A stretch of 64,000 nt of DNA from assembly GCA_030490835.1 (NCBI GenBank), contig CM059972.1, forward strand, positions 16,159,764 to 16,223,763, written 5' to 3'. Position 1 is the stretch's first letter; each line of letters starts with the position of its first letter. The stretch is from Annona cherimola (taxonomy: Eukaryota > Streptophyta > Magnoliopsida > Magnoliales > Annonaceae). This document shows, piece by piece, positions 47,561 through 58,841 of this stretch. A model generated the notes under the pieces. The model was not told the DNA's origin. It did not search any database and was given only the letters and a program-made list of their open reading frames with translations. The position numbers and the translations under genes were made by a program.

Positions 47561-48616
47561 AAAATTTTTAAATGCCTTATGAATGGGGATACACATTATT
47601 GGAAATGAAAAAAAATCTCCTTCATCTCATTCAAGCCACCTTTTTTTATGTCAACATAGTTCCTCATTAACAAGTTCTAAAGCCATCTCATTCAAGTCAT
47701 TTGTTTTTTCTAAGGAAAATAGATTAAACCGTCTGGATCTCTAGCCCCCCTTATCCTTGCCTTTTCATACAAAGAAGAGGATGGAGGTGAAACCAGCCCT
47801 AAAAGCTAAACCAAAAAAGGTAAGTTGTCTTTGCATAACAAATTTTCAATACAACTTGGGGCCTGGTCTTCTAAAATTCTTCCCCTAAGATAGATTCCAC
47901 TGCCACTGCCATCTCTGTTACTTGTGGGCCACTTGATTCTCTTTTCTTAAAACATGGTAGAAGCTGATTTGCTGAAACTACCAAATTAGCTCCCTTATCT
48001 CTTCTATCGTTACACCATTGCTTGATTGGATTTCATTCTCATTTAGTAGCCAACTGATCACAATACGTGAGTTTACTGATCTCAATTTGTAAGTCTAATT
48101 CAATTTTCACATGTTCTAACTTCCAAAACTATTAGCCATTTTACTCCCCGAAGGATGACTGTTGTCTCCTGTTCGACTAGATTTGAGAGCCCCATTTCGT
48201 TCCAGCTCCTTGCTACCAGAAAGGACCCATTTCAATCCCGAATGACAGCTCTATATTTCACATTTTGAGCCTTCATCTCATTACCTGTATCCACATTCAA
48301 CTGAGGAAACCCCGTTTTGGTTTTAACCACCTAGCTAGGCTGCATTGCACTATCAATCCACATGACGGCAACAAAATGGAGGATTAGCAGCGGTGAGTAT
48401 AAGTTCTGCTCCACTAGGCGGTCTCCTGTAGAGATCCCTTGCAGGCATTTCATTCAAGCCACTTTTATAAAAATAAATGCACCTTAAACTGTTTTGCGGA
48501 CAACTAATAGCAGCCAACTATTTGGTTGCAAAAAATCAATTAAAATCAAATAACTATGGAATATGATAATATGCGTCCGGACGACTTCTTCCGCCTATTG
48601 CGGATTCAGCAGGCGC
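47561..48616. other. Intergenic, no gene seen
   Basis: Mixed-composition sequence with only short open frames. Parts around 47,830-48,470 read like very old coding debris, but I cannot identify it. Confidence 0.25.
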
Positions 48617-48624
48617 CGTTGGAT

Positions 48625-49891
48625 GATGCGGGTTTGTCGTGAGCCGTTGGATTGGGTACTATTGGAAATTTACAAAAAACACCCCGACCTGCATCCCGCG
48701 CCGCGTTTGTTTGAGACAAAAAAATATCAACCAAAACTTTTCAATCCAAAACTTTTCACTCTCCATAACTACTCTATTTTTTAATTATTTTTTCATATTT
48801 TCCTATACAAACTACCCTACTTTTCAATCATTTTTACATAACTACCCATACAACTAACTTATCTATTTTAACTTTATTCTCTTTACTCCTCATCATTACT
48901 CCTATTATATCACATCATTTTCTATCAATTTGACAATTTCTACTTCAAAAATTTTTCATCAAAAGTTTTACCCCTAACCAAACACACCCTGAAAAACCAA
49001 TTTGTTGCTACGACTTTCCATCCACGTTGCAGGAACCATCCAACGTCTCTCCCACCAGTTGAATGTCACTCTTGCTTCCTCCTTCCTCTCTCCCCTTCTT
49101 TCCCTCCTTTTCTTATCTTCCCTTCATGGGAGACGGCAAAGGTAAAACAGCAGTTCTGACGCTGGTGTCGCCGAGATTGTTCAAAATCCTTGCTACATGT
49201 GTGTATATTGAGCATCCATGCTGGTTATTCTGAAATTTTTAGCCGGTTATTTTAGCTGCATTGTTCTGAAATTTAGCTGCGTCCACGCCGATTGTGAAAA
49301 ATCTGCTGCATTGTTTCTGCTTGTCGATTTATTAAAATTTTTAGCCGGTTGTTTTTTAAAGAATACAAAATCTGTGCTGCATTGTTGCAATGTGTGCAGA
49401 AAATCCATGATGGTTATTTTCAAATGGTAGCTGTTCGTGCTTTTCGATTTTTAAAAAAAATTTAGTTGGTCAGTTTTAAAAAAATCCATGCTGGTTAAAA
49501 AATTCTGAAATCTCAGCTAGCCTTGGTTCTGCGATTTTTAAAAAATTTCAGGCCTTCGATTTTTTTTAAAAAAAAATCAGAAATCCATGTTGCACAAGAA
49601 ATTTAAGTTGGTTCAGCTTTAGTTCAAATTGCCGGCGATGAGCAACTGCCAAAGCGAGACGTCTCCCGAGAAAGCAAAATGAGAAAGGGAAGAGAAGAAA
49701 GAGGAAAAACAGGAGAGAGATAGAAGAGGAAAAGGAAGAGTGGAACGCCTAGAAGACGACTGCCGCGACGCCTGCGACATTTCCGATCAGTTTTAGGATT
49801 TACATTTCCGCCTGCAATAGCCTTCTAGGGGGACTTTTTTGTAAATTTCCATTGGTACCAAATCCAGCGGCTCACCACAAACCCGCTGCAT
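48625..49891. mobile_element. Long-TIR element with GC-richer cargo
   Basis: The left arm (CGGGTTTGTCGTGAGCCG, then GGAAATTTACAAAAAA from 48,664) is matched in inverted form by the right arm (TTTTTTGTAAATTTCC at 49,836-49,851, then CGGCTCACCACAAACCCG). The arms are about 75 bp. GGATG occurs just outside both ends, a possible 5-bp duplication. Between them lie a T1 copy and about 800 bp of unassigned sequence with a short MGDGKGKTAVLTLVSPRL-like reading frame at about 49,125. The layout resembles a Pack-type element, but the superfamily and cargo origin are unproven. Confidence 0.65.
48699..48989 (+). mobile_element. T1 miniature element inside the long-TIR element
   Basis: Starts near GCCGCGTTTGTTTGAG and ends CCAAACACACCC, with a near-consensus interior. 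It sits just inside the left arm of the 48,625 element. Confidence 0.85.
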
Positions 49892-50020
49892 GGATGTGTT
49901 TTGCTGAGGGGAAAATCTTTGATGATAAATTTTTAGGTAGAAGTTGTTAAATTAATAAAAAATTATGTGATATAATAGGAGTAATGATGAGAAGTAAAGA
50001 AAATAAAGTTAAAATATATA

Positions 50021-50578
50021 GGTGTGTTTGGTAATGTGCAAAAAATGTCAAGTTAAAAATTTTCACTCTTCACAAATATCATATTTTTAATTATTTTTTC
50101 ATATATTTCCATACAACTACCCTACTTTTCAATCATTTCTACACAACTATCCACACAACTAACCTATCTATTTTAACTTTATCTTCTTTACTCCTCATCA
50201 TTATCCCTATCATATCACATCATTTGACAACTTTTACTCTCTAAAACTATTCATCAAAGGTGTGTTCGTTTGGGGCCAAAATATGTCAACTAAAACTTTT
50301 CAACATAAAACTTTTCACTCTCCATAACTACTCTATTTTTTAATTATTTTTTCACATTTTTCTATACAAACTACCCTACTTTTCAATCATTTCTACACAA
50401 ATACCCATACAACTAACCTATCTATTTTAACTTTATTTTCTTTACTCCTCATCATTACCCTTATTATATTACATCATTTTCTATCAATTTAAAAACTTCT
50501 ACCCTCAAAATTTTTCATCAAAAGTTTTACCTCCAACTAAACACACCCCAAAACTTTTATCCATTTTCAAACACACCC
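50021..50578 (+). mobile_element. T1 element B, middle of the nest
   Basis: A forward T1 from GGTGTGTTTGGTAATG to CAAACACACCC at 50,578, itself interrupted at 50,259. The flanks are TA-repeats, so its 3-bp duplication cannot be read uniquely. Confidence 0.85.
50259..50549 (+). mobile_element. T1 element C, innermost of the nest
   Basis: A 291-bp forward T1 from GGTGTGTTCGTTTGGGG to AAACACACCCC, with AAA on both sides (50,256-50,258 and 50,550-50,552). It interrupts element B inside its CATCAAAAGTTTT motif. Confidence 0.88.
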
Positions 50579-50615
50579 TATATGTTAGCTGTATGGGTAG
50601 TTGAATCCACAACAT

Positions 50616-52033
50616 GTGGACGAAGTTGTTCGGTTGGACGAATATTATCATATTCCTTAATATATCAAACATAAAATATGCCACCGGCCTTGCGGTCGCA
50701 TGGTAACAAGAGCACATCCCAATTCCATGCATGAGAAGTTTTCATAATTTAGTCCCCCTTTGTGAGAATTTTCATAATTCAATCTCTCTTTGTGAGGGTT
50801 TTCATAACTTTGTCTCCTGGAGTTAGAGTTGTTTCAATAAATTTCCTCTCATCATGTGAAGGAAGTAAATATGCCGCAGTGCAATATCAGGATGTCACAA
50901 TGTATAAATATAAAAAAAAAAAAAACATAAAGTATCAACCATAAAAACATTATGTGATAATGACATTTTTTTGGTATCACCAAATCTATAAATTCCACAG
51001 AGGAAAACTTTTGTAAAATATAATCAACACATAATAATTACATTTTTATTTTTTTTCGTGTCGCCCTCTATGAATCCCTTGTAGTAAAAAAGTTTAGGGG
51101 CGTGCACGAAAAATCTTATGGGTGTGTATTGGTTAGGTGAAAAAATATATAACCTTGTTTAGGTATTTAGGTACAAAGAGTATTCAATACTGGATTATAA
51201 AAAACATTAGAAAATAGGATGATAAGTAAAATATAATAACGAATGCTTGAAAATTGAGTTGCCGATTGAAGTACATACAAGGTAATTTAAAATGAATAAT
51301 ATATCAAATTAACTATTAAAAATAAAAATTTATTGAAAAGAAAAGAGATTAAAAACAGCGAAATATACACACATACCCTATATGTGATTTTTGTAAAAAA
51401 GAAGATCATTATTATGTAAAAGTCTAATGTACTAAATCGCTGTCATGAATTATTTCCCTTTGAATATTATTCAATAATATTTAATTTAATAAGGCTCTTA
51501 AGGCAAGAAACTTGAATGGAGAGGTATTCCTCATTTCTAAGATATCTTTTTAATTTTCAATATAAATTTTTTATTTTAATATAATTTTTAACATTTTCAA
51601 ATGTCACTTTTCTCATTCTCAACACATATTACATTTTCTCCCATTCACAAAATCCAACTTGCTTGCATGGGACATGTAGGGAATGAGAATTATCACTCCT
51701 AAAATAATTTTTTAATTTCAATACAGTTTTTCCTAGTCCCAACAATATGATTATAATTTTATCCTATTCAATCTCCTCAAATCCTATGCAAGCCTCTCTC
51801 ATTAACGTTTGATGCATGGATCGTGCTCACAACCGCTATCAGGCTATCAGCTGAACAAATTTTTTTTTTTTTGTTTTCTTATAAATATGCATGCCTCATT
51901 TATATATGTATTCGTATCCTCATTTCCCTAAATGAAAATAAAATATTAAATAAATTTCAAACATCAAGGAATTTCACATGAAAGAAGCTATAGGACACAG
52001 AAAGCATGTTTACAAAAGTAAAAAAAGTTTTTC
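50616..52033. other. Intergenic, no gene seen
   Basis: At 50,756-50,815 a short degenerate repeat TTTGTGAG(A/G)(A/G)TTTTCATAA occurs in succession. The rest is AT-rich without recognisable features. Confidence 0.3.
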
Positions 52034-52449
52034 TAAATATACTCACTATATTTGACCCTAATATCAAATATACCCACTACGTTTACAGTTAATCTTAAAA
52101 TTATCCATTTTGTTAAAAATCATTAGTTAAATTTTTATAAACGTCCAAAACACCCCCATTATAAAATAATAACAAACGAAACAAAATAGAAAGAGGATGA
52201 AATTAGGGATCTCTAAATTTAGAGACGATGCGCAATTAGAGATTGGTGAGTTATGACATTCAAATTTTCAATTATGTTAAAAAATTGATGGTTATATTAG
52301 TAATTTCATATATTCACTAACAACGTTAACTTATGGTTTGATTATTTTTATGATTAGTTGTAAACGTAGTGGGTATATCTAAGATTTTAAAAATGTAATA
52401 GATAATAAATACACTTAAAATTAGGATCAAACACAATAAGTATATTTTA
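52034..52449. mobile_element. Foldback element (family F3)
   Basis: A 416-bp element. TAAATATACTCACTATATTT and ACCCACTACGTTTACA at the left pair with TGTAAACGTAGTGGGT and AATAAGTATATTTTA at the right. It is related in style to the arms at 10,159-10,745. It is non-coding and no clear target duplication was read. Confidence 0.7.
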
Positions 52450-54277
52450 ACAAGGCCCTAATTTTATTTTATTTTTTTTGAGTGATCATTTCGACCATTG
52501 CCATCTTTTACTTGAAGCATACGCAAAATGTTAGCTCTGCACCCTTCCGCGGGTTTTCTGTCATTGGGACTGCACCCTTGCTTGGCTGAGCACCGAAGGA
52601 ACCAAACGCATGCCACTCGCCAAGTGCACTGTAAAATAATAAATAAATAAATAAATAAATAGAAACTCAAGGGTATCGTTGCAGATAAAACAAGAGATCC
52701 GGCAAATGCAATGTTGACACGTTAAAAGTTGGAAGGCTCTGTATGTTTAAAAATGGAAAATTATGCAAGAAATTAGAAGAGTTTGACTGAGAATGGAAAA
52801 AGTAATAAGATCAGGAGAAAGAAAATTTTTTCTAGACATTAGAAATCTCGTATGATTCTATTCACATTCCATCCAATGAGATGGGCTGAACAGAGACTCG
52901 TGGGTGGAACCACGTGCAATATTAATAGATAATCTAGATCATCTAAAGGTGGCCAATGATTTAGACGTTTCAGTTTGAGATGGACATGCTCCTAATTTAC
53001 ATTACTGGTAGATCGTACATGTATCTAGATCAGGCTGCTTGCATGGAAAAGGAAGCAATATATTTTCATCCTTCACAACATATCCACCAGTGCCTACAAA
53101 TTCCATAGCTGTGTTTATTTTTCTTAAAATCAAATTATACTTATTTTTAACTTTGTTTGCTTTAAAGTCTATGGCGAACATAAATTGCACTTTTTTCCGG
53201 AACCAATTTGGTTGGTTGTTTTACATGGATGCAAAGAAATAAAAAAAAGAAAACAGACTCATTTTGCCAACAGCAAAATTTAACAGGATTACAATGAATC
53301 TTAAGGGACGGGCAACAAACACAGATAATCCTAGAAAAGATAAAAATTAAGCAATTGTCAAAGGTTTTGCTTTCTTCAGAAATAATGTGCAATGGGAGCT
53401 TATTATGAGGTGTTGACAGTACAAAATAGGATGAGACAGGGGGATTGTGGGAGGAATGATTGTTGTGCATTGACAGAGAGAGAAAGTAGTATTAAAAATG
53501 TGAAAAATAAAATTTTATGTATTGAAATATGAAAAACTGTTAAAAATTAAAATGAAAATTTTTTGAAACTTGTAAATCTTATCCCATTTAATTGTGTAAT
53601 TCGTAAATATACCCACTTAATTTGATTAAAATTGTAAAGATATCTACATGGTTTTAGAAATTATAAATAACCATGCATAATTTAATTATAATTGTAAATA
53701 ATCCCCATGTCATTATAATATCAACACAGGTGAAAATATTTGCAAAATATGTAAATTATATGAGTGTGTTTGTAATTTCAGAAATTAAGTAGAACATTTA
53801 ATTTTTGCAAATAATCCCCGTGTAATTTAATCATATTGTAAATAACCTTATGTTATATAATACGGTAACGACTTAGTAACAACGTGAGAGTTATTTGCAA
53901 TTATAGTTATACTATACGAGGGTTATTCACATTTTTGTTAAGCTATAAAATGAATATCATAGTTGGGAAAGTATGATTGTTATTTTTTTAAAACAATCTA
54001 TTATATAAAAAGTTAAAAAAGTTTTTCCTTGGAATAAAAAATCCAATCCCATCATATGGGATGAAATGTATGGTTGGTGTAATACAATTATTATTATTAT
54101 TATTTTCGTAAACAGTCTCATTAAACCCTAAGCCAGAAAATGCTCCAATCTCTCTTTTTTGACATGATTTATGCAGACAAGTAGTGAAAAGTACTTTAGC
54201 ATGCTCTAGTTGTCAAGTAAATATTTTCGTTGCAGAAATTCTGAAATAGCTGTTCCTTGGAGAATTTTTAACCATTA
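52450..54277. other. Intergenic, no assignable gene
   Basis: An AAAT microsatellite lies at about 52,637-52,662. A minus-strand reading near 53,040-53,110 gives MEFVGTGGYVVKDENILLPF, which I cannot assign. The section 53,580-53,950 is rich in imperfect repeats of AATTGTAAAT-like words. Confidence 0.25.
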
Positions 54278-54355
54278 ATGGAAGCTGGTCTTGGCTATGC
54301 AGTTACCGCTAAAGTCGAGATATACAGTTTTGGTTAATCGTCTGTGCTCTTGGCA
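54278..54355 (+). pseudogene. Possible receptor-kinase fragment
   Basis: In one frame the sequence reads GYAVTAKVEIYSFG before a stop. Plant receptor-like kinases carry a similar T-x-K-[AV]-[DE]-[VI]-Y-S-F-G segment in subdomain IX. Only about 15 residues are convincing and no other kinase motif is adjacent, so the call is weak. Confidence 0.3.
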
Positions 54356-54634
54356 CGGTTTATGCTTTTTTTTACAGTGCTTTGGCTGCAGAGCAGAGCA
54401 GCATAGAGTACTGCTTTGAGTGCTTTCTACCTCTCCGTGCTTTTAGTTTTACCCAAGTGCATGCATGTATGCACAACAACATTTTCACTGTTTTCTTTCA
54501 TTCATTACTTTTTCATATGTTCAAAACTAGGAAGGATTAGTGAATGAGAATAGAATTTCGTGTTATACGCATTCCATTCATTCATTGCGCTACATACAAA
54601 ACGAATCACATGCACCTTGATTAAAATAATATTC

Positions 54635-54850
54635 TTTTTTTTTTTTTTATAGATATTCATGTATTACATCATCTCAATTAAAATTACAATCAGACCTTAA
54701 GACATTCTTATAATTTCCTAATAATATTCCACAAATATCTTATTAATAAACCAATTTTTCTAACAGTATTTAATAAATATTTTAAATGGTGGACGCTCAC
54801 ACCCTTTTATTGCTCCACGTGAAATGCTAGAGACGAAACTAGAAGCGAGA
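54635..54850 (-). mobile_element. SINE S1 remnant
   Basis: A T-run (54,635-54,648) is followed by ATAGATATTCATGTATTACA and AAGACATTCTTATAATTTCC, which match other S1 3' regions read on the minus strand. The head is not clear. Confidence 0.6.
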
Positions 54851-55638
54851 TTGCTGGCTCAATTGAGGCACGACCTTGCTTCAGTAGTAAAACGATCTCT
54901 TCTTTTGTGCCCGTGAGTACATCTCAGGTGACTTCATTGATCCCCTAGAACTAATATGTCAATGACTATTTTGAGAGTACTTATATGCCAAATTAATGTG
55001 GACTTGTACTCATTCATCAAGCACTCTTACATGCGAACCCTTAAATAACATATATATTTTTTTATTTTTTCGTAGCTATTAACATGTGCATGTATGACCA
55101 TAATAAAATATTATTCCTGACGAAGGCATATATTAATATAATTGATGCTTTTAATGTAATTAACTTTTTGGTCTCATTCATTTAAATTACAAAGCATATA
55201 ACACACCTGGGTCAGTACACTCAATTAAAATTTTTAATATTTTTTCCCCTTCATTAAAGGCTCTTTTCAGCAGGCGGTCCTAATTGATAATTATAACGTG
55301 TACATAAAAAATGCCTGGGATATCCATGAGATTCAAGGGTGTTTGATAATATCAACAATTGCACCAACCCTAACATAACATAATATTTGTACAACAAAAA
55401 CTGTGGTATGAACAAAATGAATTTGTGGGGGCGAATAATATTTTAAAAAATTCTAATTATTTGGATATCTATTTCTGTCTTGCCTGTCGATCTTGACAGT
55501 TGTCAGCTAGTATCCGTAAAAGGTCAGTTACTCGGCAGCATGAGCAAAAGCTTTCCGCCACATTCGATCCAGAAGTGGACCCCATTAAATCAACGGCTGA
55601 TAACTGGTTGCTTGCCGTTTCTTATAAACTTTTAGGAC
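54851..55638. other. Intergenic, no gene seen
   Basis: No element or coding signal recognised. Confidence 0.3.
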
Positions 55639-55647
55639 CTTAGGCCT

Positions 55648-56224
55648 AAGGGTGTTAACGGATCGGGTTGAACGGGTTGGAGCCTAATCCTAATCCTAAC
55701 CCATTTAATATATCTTAACCCTAATCCATTTATTAACCAATTTAAAAAACTTTAACCCTAACCCATTTACAACCCATTTACAACCCATTTAATAAACGGG
55801 TTAACGGATTGTTAACGGGTTGTGTTTGTTACTAATTTTCATGCTAAAAATCTTCAATAAAGTCTGTAAATTTAAATAAATTAAATAATTCGAAGCTAAC
55901 ATACCTGAATTTAATTTATTTTGGCTTGAAAACATTAGCGACAATCTCAGGTCATCTCTTTAATGTCAATTCCTGTTATAAATATTATATATATATATTA
56001 TAATATATTATATTAAATGAGTTATACGGGTTGAACCGGATTAAATAAACGGGTTGGACGAGTTGACGGGTTGCGAAGCCTCAACCCTAATCCGTTTATT
56101 TAATTAAATAGTTGAACAGGTTGGCGGATCATAACCCATTTATTCAAAAATTTCAACCCAAATCCATTTATTAACGGGTTGAACGAGCAGGTTAACGGGT
56201 TGACCATGACCATTAACACCCCTA
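55648..56224. mobile_element. Foldback element rich in GGGTTAACGG words, 9-bp duplication
   Basis: A 577-bp element with ends AAGGGTGTTAACGG and CCATTAACACCCCTA, flanked by perfect CTTAGGCCT (55,639-55,647 and 56,225-56,233). Both arms consist of short variants of AACCCATTTA or its complement, so the whole element can fold. It is non-coding and Mutator-like by duplication length. Confidence 0.85.
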
Positions 56225-56233
56225 CTTAGGCCT

Positions 56234-57430
56234 GTGGGGATTTGCCAGGGAGAGGGATAATTATTTGTAGGAGCGTAATTATGTAAAAATAAATTATATC
56301 TCTAAAATTTTTAAAATGTCGAGGATTTTCGTTACTGTATAAAAATTCAGCTCGGTTCTCCGTGCCTTCACCGCTGTCTTGCAGCCACAGGATCATCTGA
56401 ATTTTTAACCCTATCCCACACGCGTAGCTATGCACACGTGCAGTGGCGTGGGAGCATGATTAGTTCCGTAGTCGCTCGAGTATATCCATAATCCATGTAG
56501 CTGTTCACCTTCCGACGTTTCGTACTTCGCTTCTCGCGCGTGAAACGCTCATCGAAAGCGACAAGCTAGTTGGAAAAACTTTTTTTTTTTTATTGTGACG
56601 TGGAAAAGAATGCAAAAAGACAAAAACAAGAAAACAATGTAATGTAAAGCTGTTGATGATTAAAAACAAAGTAAAAAAAAGAAAAATAAATTAAAACCAC
56701 AGAATGATGATAAAATTACAGATAATGTCAAACCGTATCAAGGGCCTCGATCCAATGTAACGTTTGGATGGATCATTTTTTTGATTTTTTATTACTAACA
56801 CGTGGGCCAAGCATGTAATTTTTAATATATATTGTACAACTTTTAGATATTATTTAAATATTATTTTTCAATATTAAAAACAAAAAATTTAATAGTTAGG
56901 TTTGGAAGCTAAATTGTTTATTTTCAATATTCAGCAAATATTAAACAATATCTAAAAAAATATTACATAATATTTAAAATTTTAAAATTTTTATATTTAA
57001 TAAATAAAAACTTTTTGACTAAATAAGAAATAAAAACTTGGGCCTACATGTTAGAGTCAAAAAAACTCAAAAAAATAATTAAAAAAAAGTTATGCAAACG
57101 TTTGCATCTCACCGCCACATTAAAGGTGGAAAGTTGAAAAACTTTCTAGCCATTTACTTAAGTCTCAAATGCATTTAAATTTTTTATTTAAAATTTTCTA
57201 CAAACATAATATTAAAGGTTGTGATGCGGAAAGAGGAAAATAATATGATTTTTTTTTGAAGAAAAATATGATTTGATTAAGGAATTATAAAAGACAAAAT
57301 AATAACTAAATGACAATAAATTATAAACAGTAAAAATTTTAATTAAATATCGATTTTTACCCATTTACCTAATTCTTAAATAACAAATTATAATTATTAA
57401 TCATTTCAAATGAGCTAATTCTTTCTTTTT
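56234..57430. other. Intergenic region upstream of MAP65
   Basis: No gene seen. It contains a 69-codon minus-strand open frame (56,226-56,435) without a recognised domain, and AT-rich sequence towards 57,430. Confidence 0.3.
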
Positions 57431-57702
57431 GGGGACGTTTGGTAACGTCCCACCATGGTAACCATGGTTTTTTCATGATATTTTGTTTCCCAATGCTAAT
57501 TATTATTCTATCAATCATATTATTTTTTTCACTTTTACCCCTACATTCCAATCATTTTCCCTATCAACTATATACAACAAACTTATTTATTCCAACTATA
57601 CATCTATCATTTCTTATCAATCACACATTTTTCAAAAAATTCTGTTTTTTATTTTTCACCCTTTTCCACAATCCCATCATTTTACACCTATCCAAACATC
57701 CC
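57431..57702. mobile_element. T2 miniature element at the MAP65 promoter
   Basis: A 272-bp element beginning GGGGACGTTTGGTAACG and ending CCAAACATCCC. The centre (CATTCCAATCATTTT) is the complement of the T2 copy at 45,419. Open frames across this block and into 57,921 are incidental. Confidence 0.75.
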
Positions 57703-57713
57703 ATTTGTCTTTG

Positions 57714-57719
57714 TATAAG
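57714..57719 (+). promoter_or_regulatory. TATA-like box for MAP65
   Basis: TATAAG lies 11 bp after the T2 element and about 570 bp before the MAP65 ATG, in the right orientation. A CACGTG G-box follows at 57,748-57,753, where transcription might start. A pyrimidine-rich TCC/TTCC leader-like stretch at about 57,990-58,027 fits a 5' UTR. This is inference from position only. Confidence 0.4.
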
Positions 57720-58286
57720 CCTGGGGCTAAGAGGGAGCGTGATATTCCACGTGAAATTCCACTTGCGACTGGCTCTAAAAAATATCCTCGCGCGAAGAGC
57801 TTGTGAATTAGGATATCTTCGCTTCCCGTCATCTTCCCTCTCCGACAGCCATTTTTTCCACTCTCTTGTAAGTACCCTCGCCATTCAAGCTCCATTCTCT
57901 ACTGCTCTTCTAAAACCCTAAGAATCTTCCGTTTTACTCCGCATTTCGTTTTCTTCTGTCAAATACCCCGAACAAAATCCGACGCCATCCTCCTCCTCCT
58001 CTTCCTCTTCCTCTTCCTCGTCGTCCACGCCATTTTTCCTGCAAATCACTGGATCTAAGGCTGCTGCTCATGGATCTTGACCCATTTACCTAGATACCCT
58101 TCGACTTTCTTGCGTTTTTACTTCCTCCGCCTGCCTTTCTGCTGCCTTTTGCCTCGAACTTCGAAATCCTGCTGCTTTTTTTTTCCCGTGGTTGCCAGGG
58201 AAAAGGAGTGGAGCCGGGCAGGGTTTTGCTTGCGTTGCGGTTTTGCTCTCTCTTTTCTTCTGTCTTTGGGCTGTAAAAGAGGATAA

Positions 58287-58792
58287 ATGCAGGTGCTGGG
58301 AAGCCCTCGAAGCTTCCTCATGGATACCACCTGCGGTGCTTTGCTCAGAGAGCTTCAGGTACTCTTCTTCTTCTTCGGTTTTTGCTTTTGGACCTTGCAA
58401 ATGGGGGTTGAATATCTTGTTTATCTCCGACGGATTGACATTTAAGTCCTTTGTTTTGCCAATTCCCGCCTTTTTCTCGTTGGGTGTAGCCGTCGTCGGT
58501 GTCTACATAGTATCTACACGGTTTCGATCAGAACACTTCTGGTCTTTTGTCGTGGTTTTACGAGTATCGATCTCTATATTTTTTCTTGGGTCCTTCCATG
58601 TCTTCTCACGAAGATTTGCCGTCGGAAGTTTTTCTGCTGCTAGAATGGTGTCTGCTACTTTTCATGGTTGCTACTTTTGCTTTCCTTCAAGCCCAGAATT
58701 TAATAAAATGTCCCTACTTTTGCTTTCCTTCAAGCCCAAAATTTAATAAAATGCTCCTTTGGAAATGCATTTCTGCATGCTCTTCCTCCTCT

Positions 58793-58841
<49 letters not shown>

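Larger units (their letters stand above)
49889..50615 (-). mobile_element. T1 element A, outermost of a three-level nest
   Basis: A degenerate reverse T1 runs from ATGGATGTGTTTTGCTG to AGTTAAAATATATA at 50,020. It resumes after a 558-bp interruption with TATGTTAGCTGTATGGG and then fades into unrelated sequence, so its right end is missing. Confidence 0.7.

Noticed and set aside
55660..56220. Telomere-like AACCCTAA words
   Set aside because: Spacing is irregular and both orientations occur within a foldback transposon with 9-bp duplications, so this is not interstitial telomere sequence.
57439..57921. 160-codon open frame upstream of MAP65
   Set aside because: Most of it lies in the T2 miniature element and the rest in promoter/leader DNA. 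It has no protein family resemblance.
58192..58746. 184-codon plus-strand open frame over the MAP65 leader
   Set aside because: It is in a different frame from the MAP65 start exon and runs through the intron 1 donor. It reads as a by-product of pyrimidine-rich sequence.
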